Shown here: positions 55,599 to 63,576 of the stretch, piece after piece
Layout: each line of letters opens with the position of its first letter
Numbering within the stretch: the stretch's first letter is position 1
NCBI RefSeq assembly: GCF_016864195.1
Contig: NZ_CP045202.1
Location: 2,387,001 to 2,451,000, forward strand
Length of the DNA stretch: 64,000 nt
Origin: Dechloromonas sp. TW-R-39-2
GTDB lineage: Bacteria; Pseudomonadota; Gammaproteobacteria; Burkholderiales; Rhodocyclaceae
Reading direction: 5' to 3'
Translations under genes and position numbers: made by a program
The notes under the pieces: model-generated
Told to the model about the DNA's origin: nothing
Seen by the model: the letters and a program-made list of their open reading frames with translations, nothing else
Databases searched by the model: none

Positions 55599-55844
55599 AT
55601 GCAAGCACATCCCGGCAAAAGTCTCTGGCGTTGGCTCAGACGCCGCTTCATCGGCACATCCAGCCAGCCCTCAGAACTGGCTCAGGCAAAAGCGCTCATT
55701 TCAGCTGTCGACCGCGGCGGCATCCCCCTGAACCCGGCACGCGTCAACGCCATTGCCCGGGCACTGGGCCTGGAAGTGTCACGCAAGGCCGCCGTCGAAG
55801 AAACCATCGAACGCATTCGCGCCGCATTGATCCGCGCCGGCTGA
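55599..55844 (+). CDS. Small basic protein of unknown function, 81 aa
   Basis: Not recognised. N-terminal part is basic and Trp-rich (SLWRWLRRRFIGT), the C-terminal part is helical (AKALISAVDRGGIPLNPARV, ARALGLEVSRKAAVEETIERIR) and could bind nucleic acid or another protein. ATG 55599 is 23 bases after the cyclase stop, so it may be its downstream partner. Confidence 0.65.
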   Translation: MQAHPGKSLWRWLRRRFIGTSSQPSELAQAKALISAVDRGGIPLNPARVNAIARALGLEVSRKAAVEETIERIRAALIRAG

Positions 55845-55848
55845 TCAA

Positions 55849-56046
55849 TCATCGATCACGCCACCGCTCGATCCGGCAAGCATTGGCATAAGCATCAGCA
55901 CGACATCTTGCCTGCTCGACCTGACGCTGGATGATGGATTGATCGATCACCGGCACAACGAGTCGCCTGACCGGAGGCAGTGCAATCTGAAAACGGCCGG
56001 TTGCTTCTCTGGAAAACGAGTCCAGCTCAAAATCGGTAATCACCAT
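55849..56046 (-). CDS. Small protein of unknown function, 65 aa
   Basis: Not recognised. ATG 56046 has a full AGGAG seven bases upstream, the reason to accept it. The peptide begins MVITDFELDSFSREATGRFQ and has a basic tail (CRADAYANACRIERW). It converges on the preceding small gene with four bases between stops. Confidence 0.55.
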   Translation of the reverse strand: MVITDFELDSFSREATGRFQIALPPVRRLVVPVIDQSIIQRQVEQARCRADAYANACRIERWRDR

Positions 56047-56185
56047 GATGTTGCTCCTGCCCCCGTTCAAGCCGGCGAAGCCGGCACCCGGAGGCTGGGT
56101 AGCAAGCGACGCTTTAGCAGCATTTATCAGTCGCCCTGCAAGTTGTCCTTAACTCGGCGATGTACCTTGCGGTACCGGAAAAACA

Positions 56186-56212
56186 AAAGCCCGTTCAGCA
56201 AGAACGGGCTTT
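56186..56212. terminator. Intrinsic terminator (minus) in the 56.1-56.4 kb gap
   Basis: 11-bp stem AAAGCCCGTTC/GAACGGGCTTT (56186-56196 with 56202-56212), loop AGCAA. Read on the minus strand it is followed by TTGTTTTT, so it ends the minus-strand run that starts at 57242. The rest of the gap (56047-56379) holds no gene that I can support, only the palindrome at 56283. Confidence 0.8.
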
Positions 56213-56282
56213 CGCACGCTTTAGCTGAATTTATTACGCGCCCGCAAGCTGAAACTCAAATCGGCGCGATGGATTTACTTTA

Positions 56283-56303
56283 GACAGACACATTGTGTCT
56301 GTC
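56283..56303. repeat. Perfect 21-base palindrome
   Basis: GACAGACACA-T-TGTGTCTGTC, 10-base perfect arms around one base. It looks like a dimeric regulator site (TetR-type spacing) or a hairpin. It lies between the terminator and the 56380 gene, and not at an obvious promoter. Confidence 0.6.
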
Positions 56304-56379
56304 AACAACCGGCAAGCTCAGGATCAGAAGAAAACACCCTCCGGAAAAACAGCGTACCGAATACCAACTGTCAAACCGG

Positions 56380-56673
56380 TCAAAGCGCACCCACCATGCA
56401 CTCACGTAGTGCGGCACAAATCAGGCAGTCCGGTTCGGCCCCGGAAAGGCAGGTATTCAGTTCCCCGGAACAATCCTGATCGATCGTTTTGAGCAGTTCC
56501 TGCAAGCAGGCCAGATCGACCTGTGAAATATTGTGCTGATTCATGTTCTGAATCATGGCCAGTGCGTTGCCGACAATACCGGACATACCGCGATCCGATG
56601 AACCAATATCTGCCAGGATTTTTTCGAGGTAGCGCACCGTTGCGCAGAAAGGTGCCTGGGATATTTTTGTCAT
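56380..56673 (-). CDS. Small Cys-containing protein, 97 aa
   Basis: Not recognised. A helical protein (TVRYLEKILADIGSSDRGMS, DLACLQELLKTIDQDCSGEL) with C-terminal Cys cluster NTCLSGAEPDCLICAALREC that could bind metal. ATG 56673 is used; a GTG at 56682 lies in the upstream gene. It overlaps or abuts the end of the winged-helix gene (stop 56679), so the two are one unit. Confidence 0.65.
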   Translation of the reverse strand: MTKISQAPFCATVRYLEKILADIGSSDRGMSGIVGNALAMIQNMNQHNISQVDLACLQELLKTIDQDCSGELNTCLSGAEPDCLICAALRECMVGAL

Positions 56674-56678
56674 GGCTG

Positions 56679-57242
56679 TCACCGCTGGCTGTTAAATCCA
56701 AGCATTGCCAAGGCCATGCGCGCACTGCTGATGAAATCGCGCATCGTTTCGACACTGCATTCCGGCATCACTTCGGCCTCGTAGGCCACCGTGACGCTCA
56801 GTTCCCCTTTTTCCGAGCGAACCACCCACCCCAGATCAACCAGGGCCTGAACCTTGCGACGCACAGTCTGTGGCGGCAGGCCAAGGTATTGAGCCAATGA
56901 GTAGGCATTGCATTTGGGCAACAATTCGCGACGCCTTGCATCATCGGTAAGTTCCGGCGTGATCCTGCAACCGGGATTGCGCTCAAGCAAGCGGCCAATG
57001 TTGTACAGCCAGATTTCCGAAACCAGCATCGCCATGACCGGGTCGCGATGATTCAAACCATGGTCGCGCCGGTTAAAGCGACGAATGAAGCTGAATACGA
57101 CAAAATAAATTTGATGCCAGTTGGCCCGGAAAGCGTCTTCATCGAACTGGGCGCAATGATCGCAATAATCATTTCTGAGAAAAGGCGACAAGGCGTCGAT
57201 ATCCGGATTTTCCGGACACTTGACAGGTGATTCCAGGTGCAT
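56679..57242 (-). CDS. Winged-helix DNA-binding regulator-like protein
   Basis: 187 aa. The C-terminal part carries a helix-turn-helix: AYSLAQYLGLPPQTVRRKVQ followed by ALVDLGWVVRSEKGELSVTV, as in MarR/IclR-type winged helices. The N-terminal part has YCDHCAQFDEDAFRANW, a CxxC that may sense redox or bind metal, and a mostly helical region. An inverted repeat at 57293-57313, 50 bases upstream of its start, is a fair autoregulatory site. Exact family not known. Coupled with the Cys-rich gene downstream. Confidence 0.7.
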   Translation of the reverse strand: MHLESPVKCPENPDIDALSPFLRNDYCDHCAQFDEDAFRANWHQIYFVVFSFIRRFNRRDHGLNHRDPVMAMLVSEIWLYNIGRLLERNPGCRITPELTDDARRRELLPKCNAYSLAQYLGLPPQTVRRKVQALVDLGWVVRSEKGELSVTVAYEAEVMPECSVETMRDFISSARMALAMLGFNSQR

Positions 57243-57292
57243 GGGTAAGAGCCGGCCAAGGGCCGACTGATGGCAAATATCAATCAGCCATC

Positions 57293-57313
57293 ATGCATGC
57301 ACGAGGCATGCAT
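57293..57313. promoter_or_regulatory. Inverted repeat upstream of the winged-helix gene
   Basis: ATGCATGC-ACGAG-GCATGCAT, 8-base perfect arms. The surrounding 57270-57420 is AT-rich compared with the window. It fits an operator for the regulator encoded at 56679-57242. The gap 57243-57567 shows no supported gene otherwise. Confidence 0.5.
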
Positions 57314-57567
57314 ATCAACAATCAAATTGCTCAATTTGGTGATTTTTCCACTTATTAATACTTCTGAACTACCTCCAAAATCATCCTGTTTAAGCGCATG
57401 AATCCGCCAAACTGTGGCCAAAAATTACAATCAGTCACCGAAAAAAATGGCCGAGGCGTTATCATTTCTGTTTTTGGTCGAGCCTTCTTCGGATCGTTCT
57501 TCAGCACGAACACGCAAGCCGACAGCTCAACCTCTTGCCCGCCCCCGAATACAACCGGAACGACATC

Positions 57568-57924
57568 GTGAAACCTTCATCCTTGCTCATCGCTGCATTA
57601 CTGGCCATTCCTGCTTACTCATCAGCGGCCGATGCCGTCAAATTCGACATTTACCTGGCTGGCAACCTGCAGCACTCGGTCTCGCTGGTCGGACCGAATG
57701 CCACGGTCAAATTCATCCCGGAAGGCATTCCCGGAGCAACGCTTGAGTTTCGCCTGATCGCCCCGGAGCCGGTGATTGTCGAAATGAAAGAAACGATGAC
57801 CCAGGGCAGCGCCCCTGAAGTCGTCGGACGGATCAAGATGCCGACGCCGGGCAGTTCGTTTGCCGTGTCGGAAATCAAAGGATCGAAGTTTCACAATCCC
57901 TACGTTCTGGTCAGAGTCGACTAA
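57568..57924 (+). CDS. Exported protein of unknown function, 118 aa
   Basis: GTG start 57568 with GGAA upstream; the signal peptide follows at once (KPSSLLIAALLAIPAYSSAA, cut after Ala). The mature part of about 95 residues is beta-rich (VKFDIYLAGNLQHSVSLVGP, RLIAPEPVIVEMKE, GSSFAVSEIKGSKFHNPYVL). An upstream TTG (57535) would put extra residues before the signal. Likely periplasmic. Ends at a bidirectional terminator. Confidence 0.7.
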   Translation: MKPSSLLIAALLAIPAYSSAADAVKFDIYLAGNLQHSVSLVGPNATVKFIPEGIPGATLEFRLIAPEPVIVEMKETMTQGSAPEVVGRIKMPTPGSSFAVSEIKGSKFHNPYVLVRVD

Positions 57925-57941
57925 GTCGACAGAGAATCGGC

Positions 57942-57968
57942 AAAAAAGGGGGCCTTGGCCCCCTTTTT
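57942..57968. terminator. Bidirectional terminator
   Basis: AAAAAAGGGGGCC-TT-GGCCCCCTTTTT (57942-57968): a G/C stem bounded by A-run and T-run, so it works in both directions between the convergent exported-protein gene and the ene-reductase gene. Confidence 0.92.
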
Positions 57969-57988
57969 CAATCCTCCCCAGCCAGCAG

Positions 57989-59062
57989 TCAGGCTGAGCC
58001 AAGCGTCGGGTAATCGGTATAGCCGACGGCACCAGGCGAGTAAAAGGTCGCCGGGTTCGGTACATTCAACGGAGCACCAAGACGAATCCGCTGCGGCAGG
58101 TCAGGGTTGGCCAGGAAACCGCTGCCAAAGGCCACGGCATCCAGCAAACCGGCATCGATGGCGGCTGCAGCTTCGGCTGCGTCGTAGCCCATGTTACCGA
58201 TCAGGACACCCTTATAGGTTTCGCGCACCGGGGTCATCACATCACCTTGCTGCTGGCTGAAGAAATCGGCACGCATCATGTGCAGGTAAGCCAGCTCGTA
58301 GTCATTGAGTCGCGAGCCAAGCCAGCGGGTCAAGGCAACCGGATCGCTGTCAATCATGCTGTTATAGCTATTGAGCGGGGAAATGCGCAAGCCGACACGG
58401 TCGCTACCCCACACGTTGCAAACGGCATCCAGCGTTTCAAGCAGTAAACGGGCACGATTTTCGATAGAACCACCGTAAGGCCCCTGCCGCTGGTTGCTGC
58501 CATCACGCAAGAACTCGTCGAGCAGATAGCCATTGGCTGCATGCACCTCGACGCCATCGAAACCAGCCGCCCGAGCATTGGCTGCTGCCTGGGCAAAACC
58601 GCTGACAATTGCGGGCAATTCGCTGTCCAGCAAAGGACGCGGAATAACGTGCGGCTGCTTGCCTTGCGGGGTATGAACCTCATCGTTGGTGATCGCCAAC
58701 GGACTCGGTGCAACCGGCTGGCGACCGTCGTTGAATGCAGGATGACAAGCCCGGCCACCATGCCAGATCTGTAGGACGATACGACCGCCTGCCGCATGCA
58801 CGGCATCGGTTGTTTTTTTCCAGCCTTCGACCTGCGCATCGGAATAGATCCCCGGCTCCTTCCAGAATGCCGAGCAGCCCTCCATGGCCATCGTCGCCTC
58901 AGCGACAATCAGGCCTGCACTGGCACGCTGAGCATAATGCTCTGCCATCAAGGCACCGGGAATATGGCCTTCTTCGGCCCGGCAACGCGTCAGCGGAGCC
59001 ATCAGAATACGGTTGGGCAAATGCAGGGCACCTGCACGCAACGGTTTGAACAGCGAATCCAT
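57989..59062 (-). CDS. nemA: Old Yellow Enzyme family alkene reductase (NemA-like)
   Basis: 357 aa FMN-dependent NAD(P)H ene-reductase. LFKPLRAGALHLPNRILMAP and LTRCRA at the N-terminus; the substrate-binding pair in LQIWHGGRACHPAF; the FMN/active-site GVEVHAANGYLLDEFLRDGS; and GSIENRARLLLETLDAV. NemA-like enzymes reduce activated C=C bonds, nitro compounds and N-ethylmaleimide. No NemR-type regulator gene is next to it. Reactive electrophile defence is the likely role. Confidence 0.92.
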   Translation of the reverse strand: MDSLFKPLRAGALHLPNRILMAPLTRCRAEEGHIPGALMAEHYAQRASAGLIVAEATMAMEGCSAFWKEPGIYSDAQVEGWKKTTDAVHAAGGRIVLQIWHGGRACHPAFNDGRQPVAPSPLAITNDEVHTPQGKQPHVIPRPLLDSELPAIVSGFAQAAANARAAGFDGVEVHAANGYLLDEFLRDGSNQRQGPYGGSIENRARLLLETLDAVCNVWGSDRVGLRISPLNSYNSMIDSDPVALTRWLGSRLNDYELAYLHMMRADFFSQQQGDVMTPVRETYKGVLIGNMGYDAAEAAAAIDAGLLDAVAFGSGFLANPDLPQRIRLGAPLNVPNPATFYSPGAVGYTDYPTLGSA

Positions 59063-59219
59063 GAACAGTCCTTGTGAGCGGATAACTTTTCTTATATTGC
59101 GTCGCGGTCGACCTTATTCAATAGCCAATTTCGTCTTGATCAGTGCAGTAAAATCACGGCACACGAACCACCCGATTGGCTTGGCCTGCTTTCTCATGAA
59201 AAAGGCGAGTCCCCTCCCC

Positions 59220-59747
59220 ATGCAAAACACCAGCGAACTCACCCGGCTCCATCAGGATATTGAGCAATGCGTCCAAAACATCCGCCAACAGCAACCGGAT
59301 TGGCTGTGCGGCAAAGGGTGCGCCACCTGCTGCAAGCGACTGGCTGAAATTCCTGAATTGACCGAGCAGGAATGGAAGCTGCTGTCTCATGGGCTAGCCA
59401 TGCTGACGCCATCGCACCTGAATGAAATCAGGGACAGGATCGGAAGACTGGCCAATCAAACCACGCGCCCGGTCGTTTGTCCGATGCTTGACCAGGCAAG
59501 CGGAGCCTGCCCGGTCTATGCCCAACGTCCGGTTGCTTGCCGGACTTATGGATTTTATGTTCAGCGCGAACTGGGGCTTTATTGCCATGAAATCGAAACA
59601 CGCGTTGCGGAAGGCCAGTTGGCAGATGTCGTCTGGGGCAATCACGATGTGATTGATCGCCAGTTGAGCCGCCAAGGCAAAAGCCGCCCGCTGACAGCAT
59701 GGTTTGCTGAAAGCCCGTTCGCGGTGGCAGCGATCGCCACTGACTGA
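59220..59747 (+). CDS. YkgJ-family Cys-cluster protein
   Basis: 175 aa. The YkgJ zinc/iron-chelating domain has the Cys pattern WLCGKGCATCCKRLAEIPEL, VCPMLDQASGACPVYAQRPV and ACRTYGFYV. Eight Cys could hold a Fe-S cluster or zinc. ATG 59220 is eleven bases after AAGGCGAG; ATG 59196 is also in frame but unsupported. Role unknown for this family. Confidence 0.8.
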   Translation: MQNTSELTRLHQDIEQCVQNIRQQQPDWLCGKGCATCCKRLAEIPELTEQEWKLLSHGLAMLTPSHLNEIRDRIGRLANQTTRPVVCPMLDQASGACPVYAQRPVACRTYGFYVQRELGLYCHEIETRVAEGQLADVVWGNHDVIDRQLSRQGKSRPLTAWFAESPFAVAAIATD

Positions 59748-59775
59748 CCGGCGAAGCCTGCCATTTCAGGCTATT

Positions 59776-60294
59776 TCAAGCGTCGACCGCGACAACTCCG
59801 GTCGCTTCGGCAGCGGAAAACTGTCGCTCAAGAAATGTAACCACCCCTCGTGCGCCATCCTCGATACGGTCCAGCACATCATCAAAACTGGCACCCAGCG
59901 TCAAATAAGGATCCGGCACATCCTGGCCGTGGAATATTTCTGAAAAGTCGAGGAAAAGCCGAATCCGGCGCTGCTGTTCTTCAGTCGTCATACGGCGCAA
60001 ATTGGAAAGATTGTTCTGATCCATGGCCAGAATCAGGTCGAAGTACTCGAAATCCTGCCAACCGATTTTCTGGGCACGCATCAGGGTAACGTTGTAGCCC
60101 CTGGCCTGAGCCGCCAAATTTGTTTTTGAATCGCAGACATCGCCAACCCGGAAACCGTGCGTTGCCGCCGAGGCCACTTCAACCCGCCCCCCCAGCCCCG
60201 CTTGAATCAGGCATTTGCGCAGCACCACCTCGGCCATGGGCGAACGGCAGACGTTATTCATGCAGACACAGAGAATCCGGTAAGGTTTTTTCAT
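59776..60294 (-). CDS. Low molecular weight protein tyrosine phosphatase
   Basis: 172 aa. Catalytic loop Cys11-M-N-N-V-C-Arg17-S (C-x5-R), with the general acid Asp128 in VPDPYLTLG. The usual VCxGN at this place is VCMNN here, the second position Gly replaced by Asn. LILAMDQNNLSNLRR is the family's second signature. ATG 60294 is used as the homology begins there. May counter a tyrosine kinase in capsule or stress control, or act as an arsenate reductase-like enzyme; no kinase gene is near. Confidence 0.86.
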   Translation of the reverse strand: MKKPYRILCVCMNNVCRSPMAEVVLRKCLIQAGLGGRVEVASAATHGFRVGDVCDSKTNLAAQARGYNVTLMRAQKIGWQDFEYFDLILAMDQNNLSNLRRMTTEEQQRRIRLFLDFSEIFHGQDVPDPYLTLGASFDDVLDRIEDGARGVVTFLERQFSAAEATGVVAVDA

Positions 60295-60439
60295 GTTGCA
60301 ACGGGGAGTCAATCGGCGGTGATTTATTTTAACCCTTGAAAACAGGCATCGCTGCATGCAAAAGAGCTAATCATCCAGTCTGCCATCGCACCATCAGGTT
60401 CGTTAAAATGCGCGCTCCCCCAATCTCAGGCAAATTTCG

Positions 60440-61204
60440 ATGAGCACGACTTCCTCTCCGATTGTTGATCAACTTTCAACACTGGCCAATGCAGCAACCC
60501 AGTGCGAAGCAGCACAACTGGCCCAGGATATTTTTGCCGAAGTTTTTCGCAATGCTTTCACGCCGGACCCGGTCTTACTCGGCAAGGTACTGGCACAAGC
60601 CGAAACGCGTTGTATCGAGTGGTGCCAGACAGGCGCCAGCAGCGAAGAACAACTCTTGCGCCTGGCCATGCTGGTCACCGGACTGGATCATTGGGGCCTT
60701 GCCTACACCCAGGCTTTCGGCCTGACAGCCATTCCGGCATTGAGCGCACTCATTTCCAGCCTGCGTGGCCGCCTGAACAGCCAATCGGATGAGTCATTCC
60801 AGCTTTTTTTCTCGGTGATCGAACAAATCGAAAGCAATGTCATCGACTTCAAGGTCGAACTCCGACGCAGCATTCACCTGGCGCTCTGGCACGCCATGAC
60901 TGCCTGTGAAACGGATGAAGACGCAGAAAGCATCCTGAAACCGCTTGGCGGCATGCTGCTCGGCGTCAACCAGCAGATGCCGGAATACGGCTGGCGCCTG
61001 GTTGCCGACGCCTTGGCTCATATCCAGATCAAGCTGCTCAGCGAAACCGAAGCTCCCAGCGATCTGGCTCGCCAAAATACACAAAAACTGTTCGAAGCAC
61101 TGCAACAAGCCATGCCGCGCGAGCAGTACCAAACCATTTTGCGCCACTCCAGCCAGGCGGCGCTGGCCTGGCAACAAGCACGCCGGTCAACGACAACGCA
61201 TTGA
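60440..61204 (+). CDS. Protein of unknown function, 254 aa
   Basis: Not recognised. Alpha-helical throughout, with helices such as QCEAAQLAQDIFAEVFRNAF, GLAYTQAFGLTAIPALSALI and IESNVIDFKVELRRSIHLAL. No signal, membrane helix or cofactor motif. Codon use as in neighbours. It stands alone on the plus strand, convergent with the HD-domain gene seven bases later. Confidence 0.72.
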   Translation: MSTTSSPIVDQLSTLANAATQCEAAQLAQDIFAEVFRNAFTPDPVLLGKVLAQAETRCIEWCQTGASSEEQLLRLAMLVTGLDHWGLAYTQAFGLTAIPALSALISSLRGRLNSQSDESFQLFFSVIEQIESNVIDFKVELRRSIHLALWHAMTACETDEDAESILKPLGGMLLGVNQQMPEYGWRLVADALAHIQIKLLSETEAPSDLARQNTQKLFEALQQAMPREQYQTILRHSSQAALAWQQARRSTTTH

Positions 61205-61211
61205 CGGGAAT

Positions 61212-61877
61212 TCAGTCCTTGGCCGACTCACCGTCCCATTCGTCAAGAAAACGCGCGACGAACTCTTCCATGAATTGATGGCGACGTTCGGCCAGCAAGC
61301 GTCCGCCTGCGGTATTCATGCGCTCCTTGAGCAGGAACAGTTTTTCATAAAAATGATTCAAGCTGGTTCCCCTTGCCGCTTTGTACGCGGCTGCCGTGGC
61401 GTGTAGCTCAGGCGGCGTAGCCGGGTCGTACAGCAGTCGTCCGGCATGCCCGCCATAAGCAAAGCAGCGGGCAATACCAATCGCACCAATGGCATCGAGC
61501 CGGTCCGCATCCTGGACACAACACCCTTCCAGGGTCTGCATCGCGGTTTGAACCCCCGCGCCCTTGTAGGAAATAGTCGCCACAATATCGACGACAGGAT
61601 CAATGATGCCTTGTGGCGCGCCTTCCTCAAGCAGCAGGCGCTCGGCCTCGCGCGGCCCGACAGACTCATCGCCGCCATGAAATTTCCAGTCGGCAATATC
61701 GTGCACCAGAGCACCCAACTGTACGACTTCCTGATCTGCACCTTCATGAATCGCTATTTTGCGAGCCAGCTTACAGACCCGTTCAATGTGATACCAATCA
61801 TGACCGGAATTCTCGCCCAGAAAGCGAAGCTTGATCTGCCCGGCGACACGTTCGACCAGCTCCGATGCAAAAATCAT
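61212..61877 (-). CDS. HD-domain phosphohydrolase
   Basis: 221 aa. The HD superfamily metal ligands are GHDWYHIERVCKLA (His), LGALVHDIADWKFH (His-Asp) and VQDADRLDAIGAIGIARCFA (Asp). This is the YedJ-like subgroup (QDADRLDAIGAIGIAR is typical). Acts on phosphate esters or nucleotides; substrate unknown. Its start overlaps the stop of the next upstream gene (61874-61877), so it is co-translated with the possible primase-fold protein. Confidence 0.9.
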   Translation of the reverse strand: MIFASELVERVAGQIKLRFLGENSGHDWYHIERVCKLARKIAIHEGADQEVVQLGALVHDIADWKFHGGDESVGPREAERLLLEEGAPQGIIDPVVDIVATISYKGAGVQTAMQTLEGCCVQDADRLDAIGAIGIARCFAYGGHAGRLLYDPATPPELHATAAAYKAARGTSLNHFYEKLFLLKERMNTAGGRLLAERRHQFMEEFVARFLDEWDGESAKD

Positions 61878-62710
61878 TCAGCTTGCCCTTGAGGGAAATA
61901 CGGCAGAAGCGCCTTGGCCGCCTCGATGCGCGCAGATATCGCCAATGATGGCTGATTCATCACCGCCACGAGAAAACTGATCGGGTCCTTGTATTTATTG
62001 CCCAGATTGGTAGTCGACCGCAGCACTGCCGGGTCAGCGCTCGGAGGAAAATCCTGTTCAGGATGATTCCCCATGGCGGCATCGAGCGGAGAAATCGAAA
62101 GCCTCGCTACGGCTCGCTGAAAGTCATCGCTGGCGATGCTTTTGAAGCCAGCCAGCATCTCTGCCTGCCGATCCATATTGGGCGCCATTTCCAGGCCCGA
62201 TTCATCGATGAACATGCTGCCCATCGTCGGATCGATGAAAGCAGACCACCTCCCTGTTACCGGATGCAAGCCCGGAACCGTACTGATCTCTACCTCAGTC
62301 GAGGGCAGAAAGCTCAGTTGATGCTCAGGAATGGCTGCCAGGTACTTGCTACGCAACGCGGTGAGAAAATGAAGCGCCTCGGCAAGCGGCAGTGAATCCA
62401 CCAGGGAAAACCACATTTTGAATCCGGCCTCACCCGACACAGAAATGGCCGGCGCAGGCAACTCAAGATCATCCTGCAATGCCTGAAACAAGGCAGCAAC
62501 CGCAGGCCAGTCACTTGCTCGACGAAAATCCAGCACCATCGCCCGAACCAGGCCGTCATCCCCAAGCAGTCGAAGATCGGTAACAAGCTGATGCCGGGGA
62601 GCGGTCGAATCGCCATCCGGCAAGCGATCATCTTCCACTCCGGAGAACTCTTTCGATTGCAGATCAGGCAAAAAATACAGGCGTTGAAGTTCAGTAATCA
62701 GTTTATTCAT
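61874..62710 (-). CDS. Unknown protein with a possible primase-like (AEP) fold
   Basis: 278 aa. The middle part has MVLDFRRASDWPAVAALFQA then LPAPAISVSGEAGFKMWFSL, which resembles the archaeo-eukaryotic primase layout (an acidic strand D-x-R... then S-G-x-x-G-x-H/K-x-W). The usual DxD pair is not clear. I present this as a possible fold, not as function. It is followed on the transcript by an HD phosphohydrolase and preceded by a DUF5710 protein gene; DUF5710 also occurs with plasmid primases. Confidence 0.5.
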   Translation of the reverse strand: MNKLITELQRLYFLPDLQSKEFSGVEDDRLPDGDSTAPRHQLVTDLRLLGDDGLVRAMVLDFRRASDWPAVAALFQALQDDLELPAPAISVSGEAGFKMWFSLVDSLPLAEALHFLTALRSKYLAAIPEHQLSFLPSTEVEISTVPGLHPVTGRWSAFIDPTMGSMFIDESGLEMAPNMDRQAEMLAGFKSIASDDFQRAVARLSISPLDAAMGNHPEQDFPPSADPAVLRSTTNLGNKYKDPISFLVAVMNQPSLAISARIEAAKALLPYFPQGQAE

Positions 62711-62733
62711 GACTCATCGATCCAGCGGACAAA

Positions 62734-63036
62734 CTAGCAAGAGATTGCCATTGACGCACATTGATCACAAACCTCCCATGGCAAACACTCGCAAACACGA
62801 GGGCGAACCACGTAATCGCTGCCGGTGACAACTTTCCCGGGAGCAGACCTGGCCGCCGCAGGACGAGCCGAAGGCGCGCCATCATCACTCTCCGCCGCCG
62901 TCGGGGACCACTTTGCAAACGCAGACATATCCGCCTTGCCATCGACAAACCAGATTTTTCGGGCAGCATCCCACCGGGCGCCCAACTTCTTGGCTTGATC
63001 CTTTTCTGCAAAAGGCACTTTCAGATTCAGTCTCAT
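62734..63036 (-). CDS. DUF5710 domain protein with C-terminal Cys cluster
   Basis: 100 aa. The N-terminal half is DUF5710: MRLNLKVPFAEKDQAKKLGA then RWDAARKIWFVDGKADMSAF (the W/D/K/W pattern). A disordered Ser/Ala-rich linker follows, then a Cys tail RPRVCECLPWEVCDQCASMA that may bind zinc. ATG 63036 has AAGG upstream. First in a run with the possible primase-fold gene (23 bases apart) and the HD gene. Confidence 0.75.
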   Translation of the reverse strand: MRLNLKVPFAEKDQAKKLGARWDAARKIWFVDGKADMSAFAKWSPTAAESDDGAPSARPAAARSAPGKVVTGSDYVVRPRVCECLPWEVCDQCASMAISC

Positions 63037-63193
63037 GGCCTTACCAAATTTCAATTGAAGGGGTAACAAGAAGAACCGACATGTTCGGAACCTTGGGGCA
63101 AACAAAACCAATACACGCTGTTGCAAACCGTTACTTGAGTTGGCGCAGCGCACCGCTTATCTTGTCAGTCATGTGCTGACCCCCCAACAGCCT

Positions 63194-63255
63194 GACGACC
63201 AACCTCTCCCTCCCTGTTGGTCGTCGAAAGCCCCGCCCCCCCCTGGCGGGGCTTT
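63194..63255. repeat. Two tandem hairpins in the 63.04-63.43 kb gap
   Basis: First: 10-base arms GACGACCAAC/GTTGGTCGTC (63194-63203 with 63216-63225). Second: 11-base arms AAAGCCCCGCC/GGCGGGGCTTT (63227-63237 with 63245-63255), loop CCCCCCCT-like. Only TTTCACCTTTT follows, so termination on the plus strand is weak. The 399-base gap 63037-63435 shows no supported gene: only these hairpins, the terminator at 63396 and the tRNA-Ser. Confidence 0.6.
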
Positions 63256-63395
63256 CACCTTTTCAGACAATGATTTTATCGATAACCCCACACGCAAGTG
63301 AATCACGAGCTTTTCGATTGAAGCCATCGGCTCACCCTGCATGCACTGGTTCAGCAACATCGCCCCGAATTGCCCGGCAAACGCCCAAAAGCAAA

Positions 63396-63416
63396 AAGCC
63401 CCGTATAACGGGGCTT
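63396..63416 (-). terminator. Intrinsic terminator after tRNA-Ser (minus)
   Basis: 8-bp stem AAGCCCCG/CGGGGCTT (63396-63403 with 63409-63416), loop TATAA. On the minus strand the T-run TTTTTGCTTTT follows; 20 bases below the tRNA end at 63436. Confidence 0.9.
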
Positions 63417-63435
63417 CTAGCTATCTTGCAGGTTC

Positions 63436-63528
63436 TGGCGGAGACGGAGGGATTCGAACCCTCGATGCAGGTTTTGCCCGCATGCTCCCTTAGCAGGGGA
63501 GTGCCTTCGACCTCTCGGCCACGTCTCC
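63436..63528 (-). tRNA. tRNA-Ser(GCT)
   Basis: 93 bases on the minus strand with the long variable arm of serine tRNAs. Acceptor GGAGACG/CGTCTCC, discriminator G, encoded CCA. Anticodon stem CTCCC/GGGAG, loop CTGCTAA, anticodon GCT. Its own promoter lies just upstream. Confidence 0.97.
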
Positions 63529-63544
63529 GTTCAGAAGAGCGCGG

Positions 63545-63573
63545 ATGATATATGCTCCGCGCCCTTTGGTCAA
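63545..63573 (-). promoter_or_regulatory. Promoter of tRNA-Ser
   Basis: Minus strand TTGACC (63568-63573), 17-base spacer, TATCAT (63545-63550). The start would be about 10 bases before the tRNA 5' end. Confidence 0.75.
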
Positions 63574-63576
63574 ACC

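Noticed and set aside
63270..63548. Frame across tRNA-Ser (ETEGFEPSMQVLPAC type)
   Set aside because: Another well-known spurious translation of a tRNA gene.
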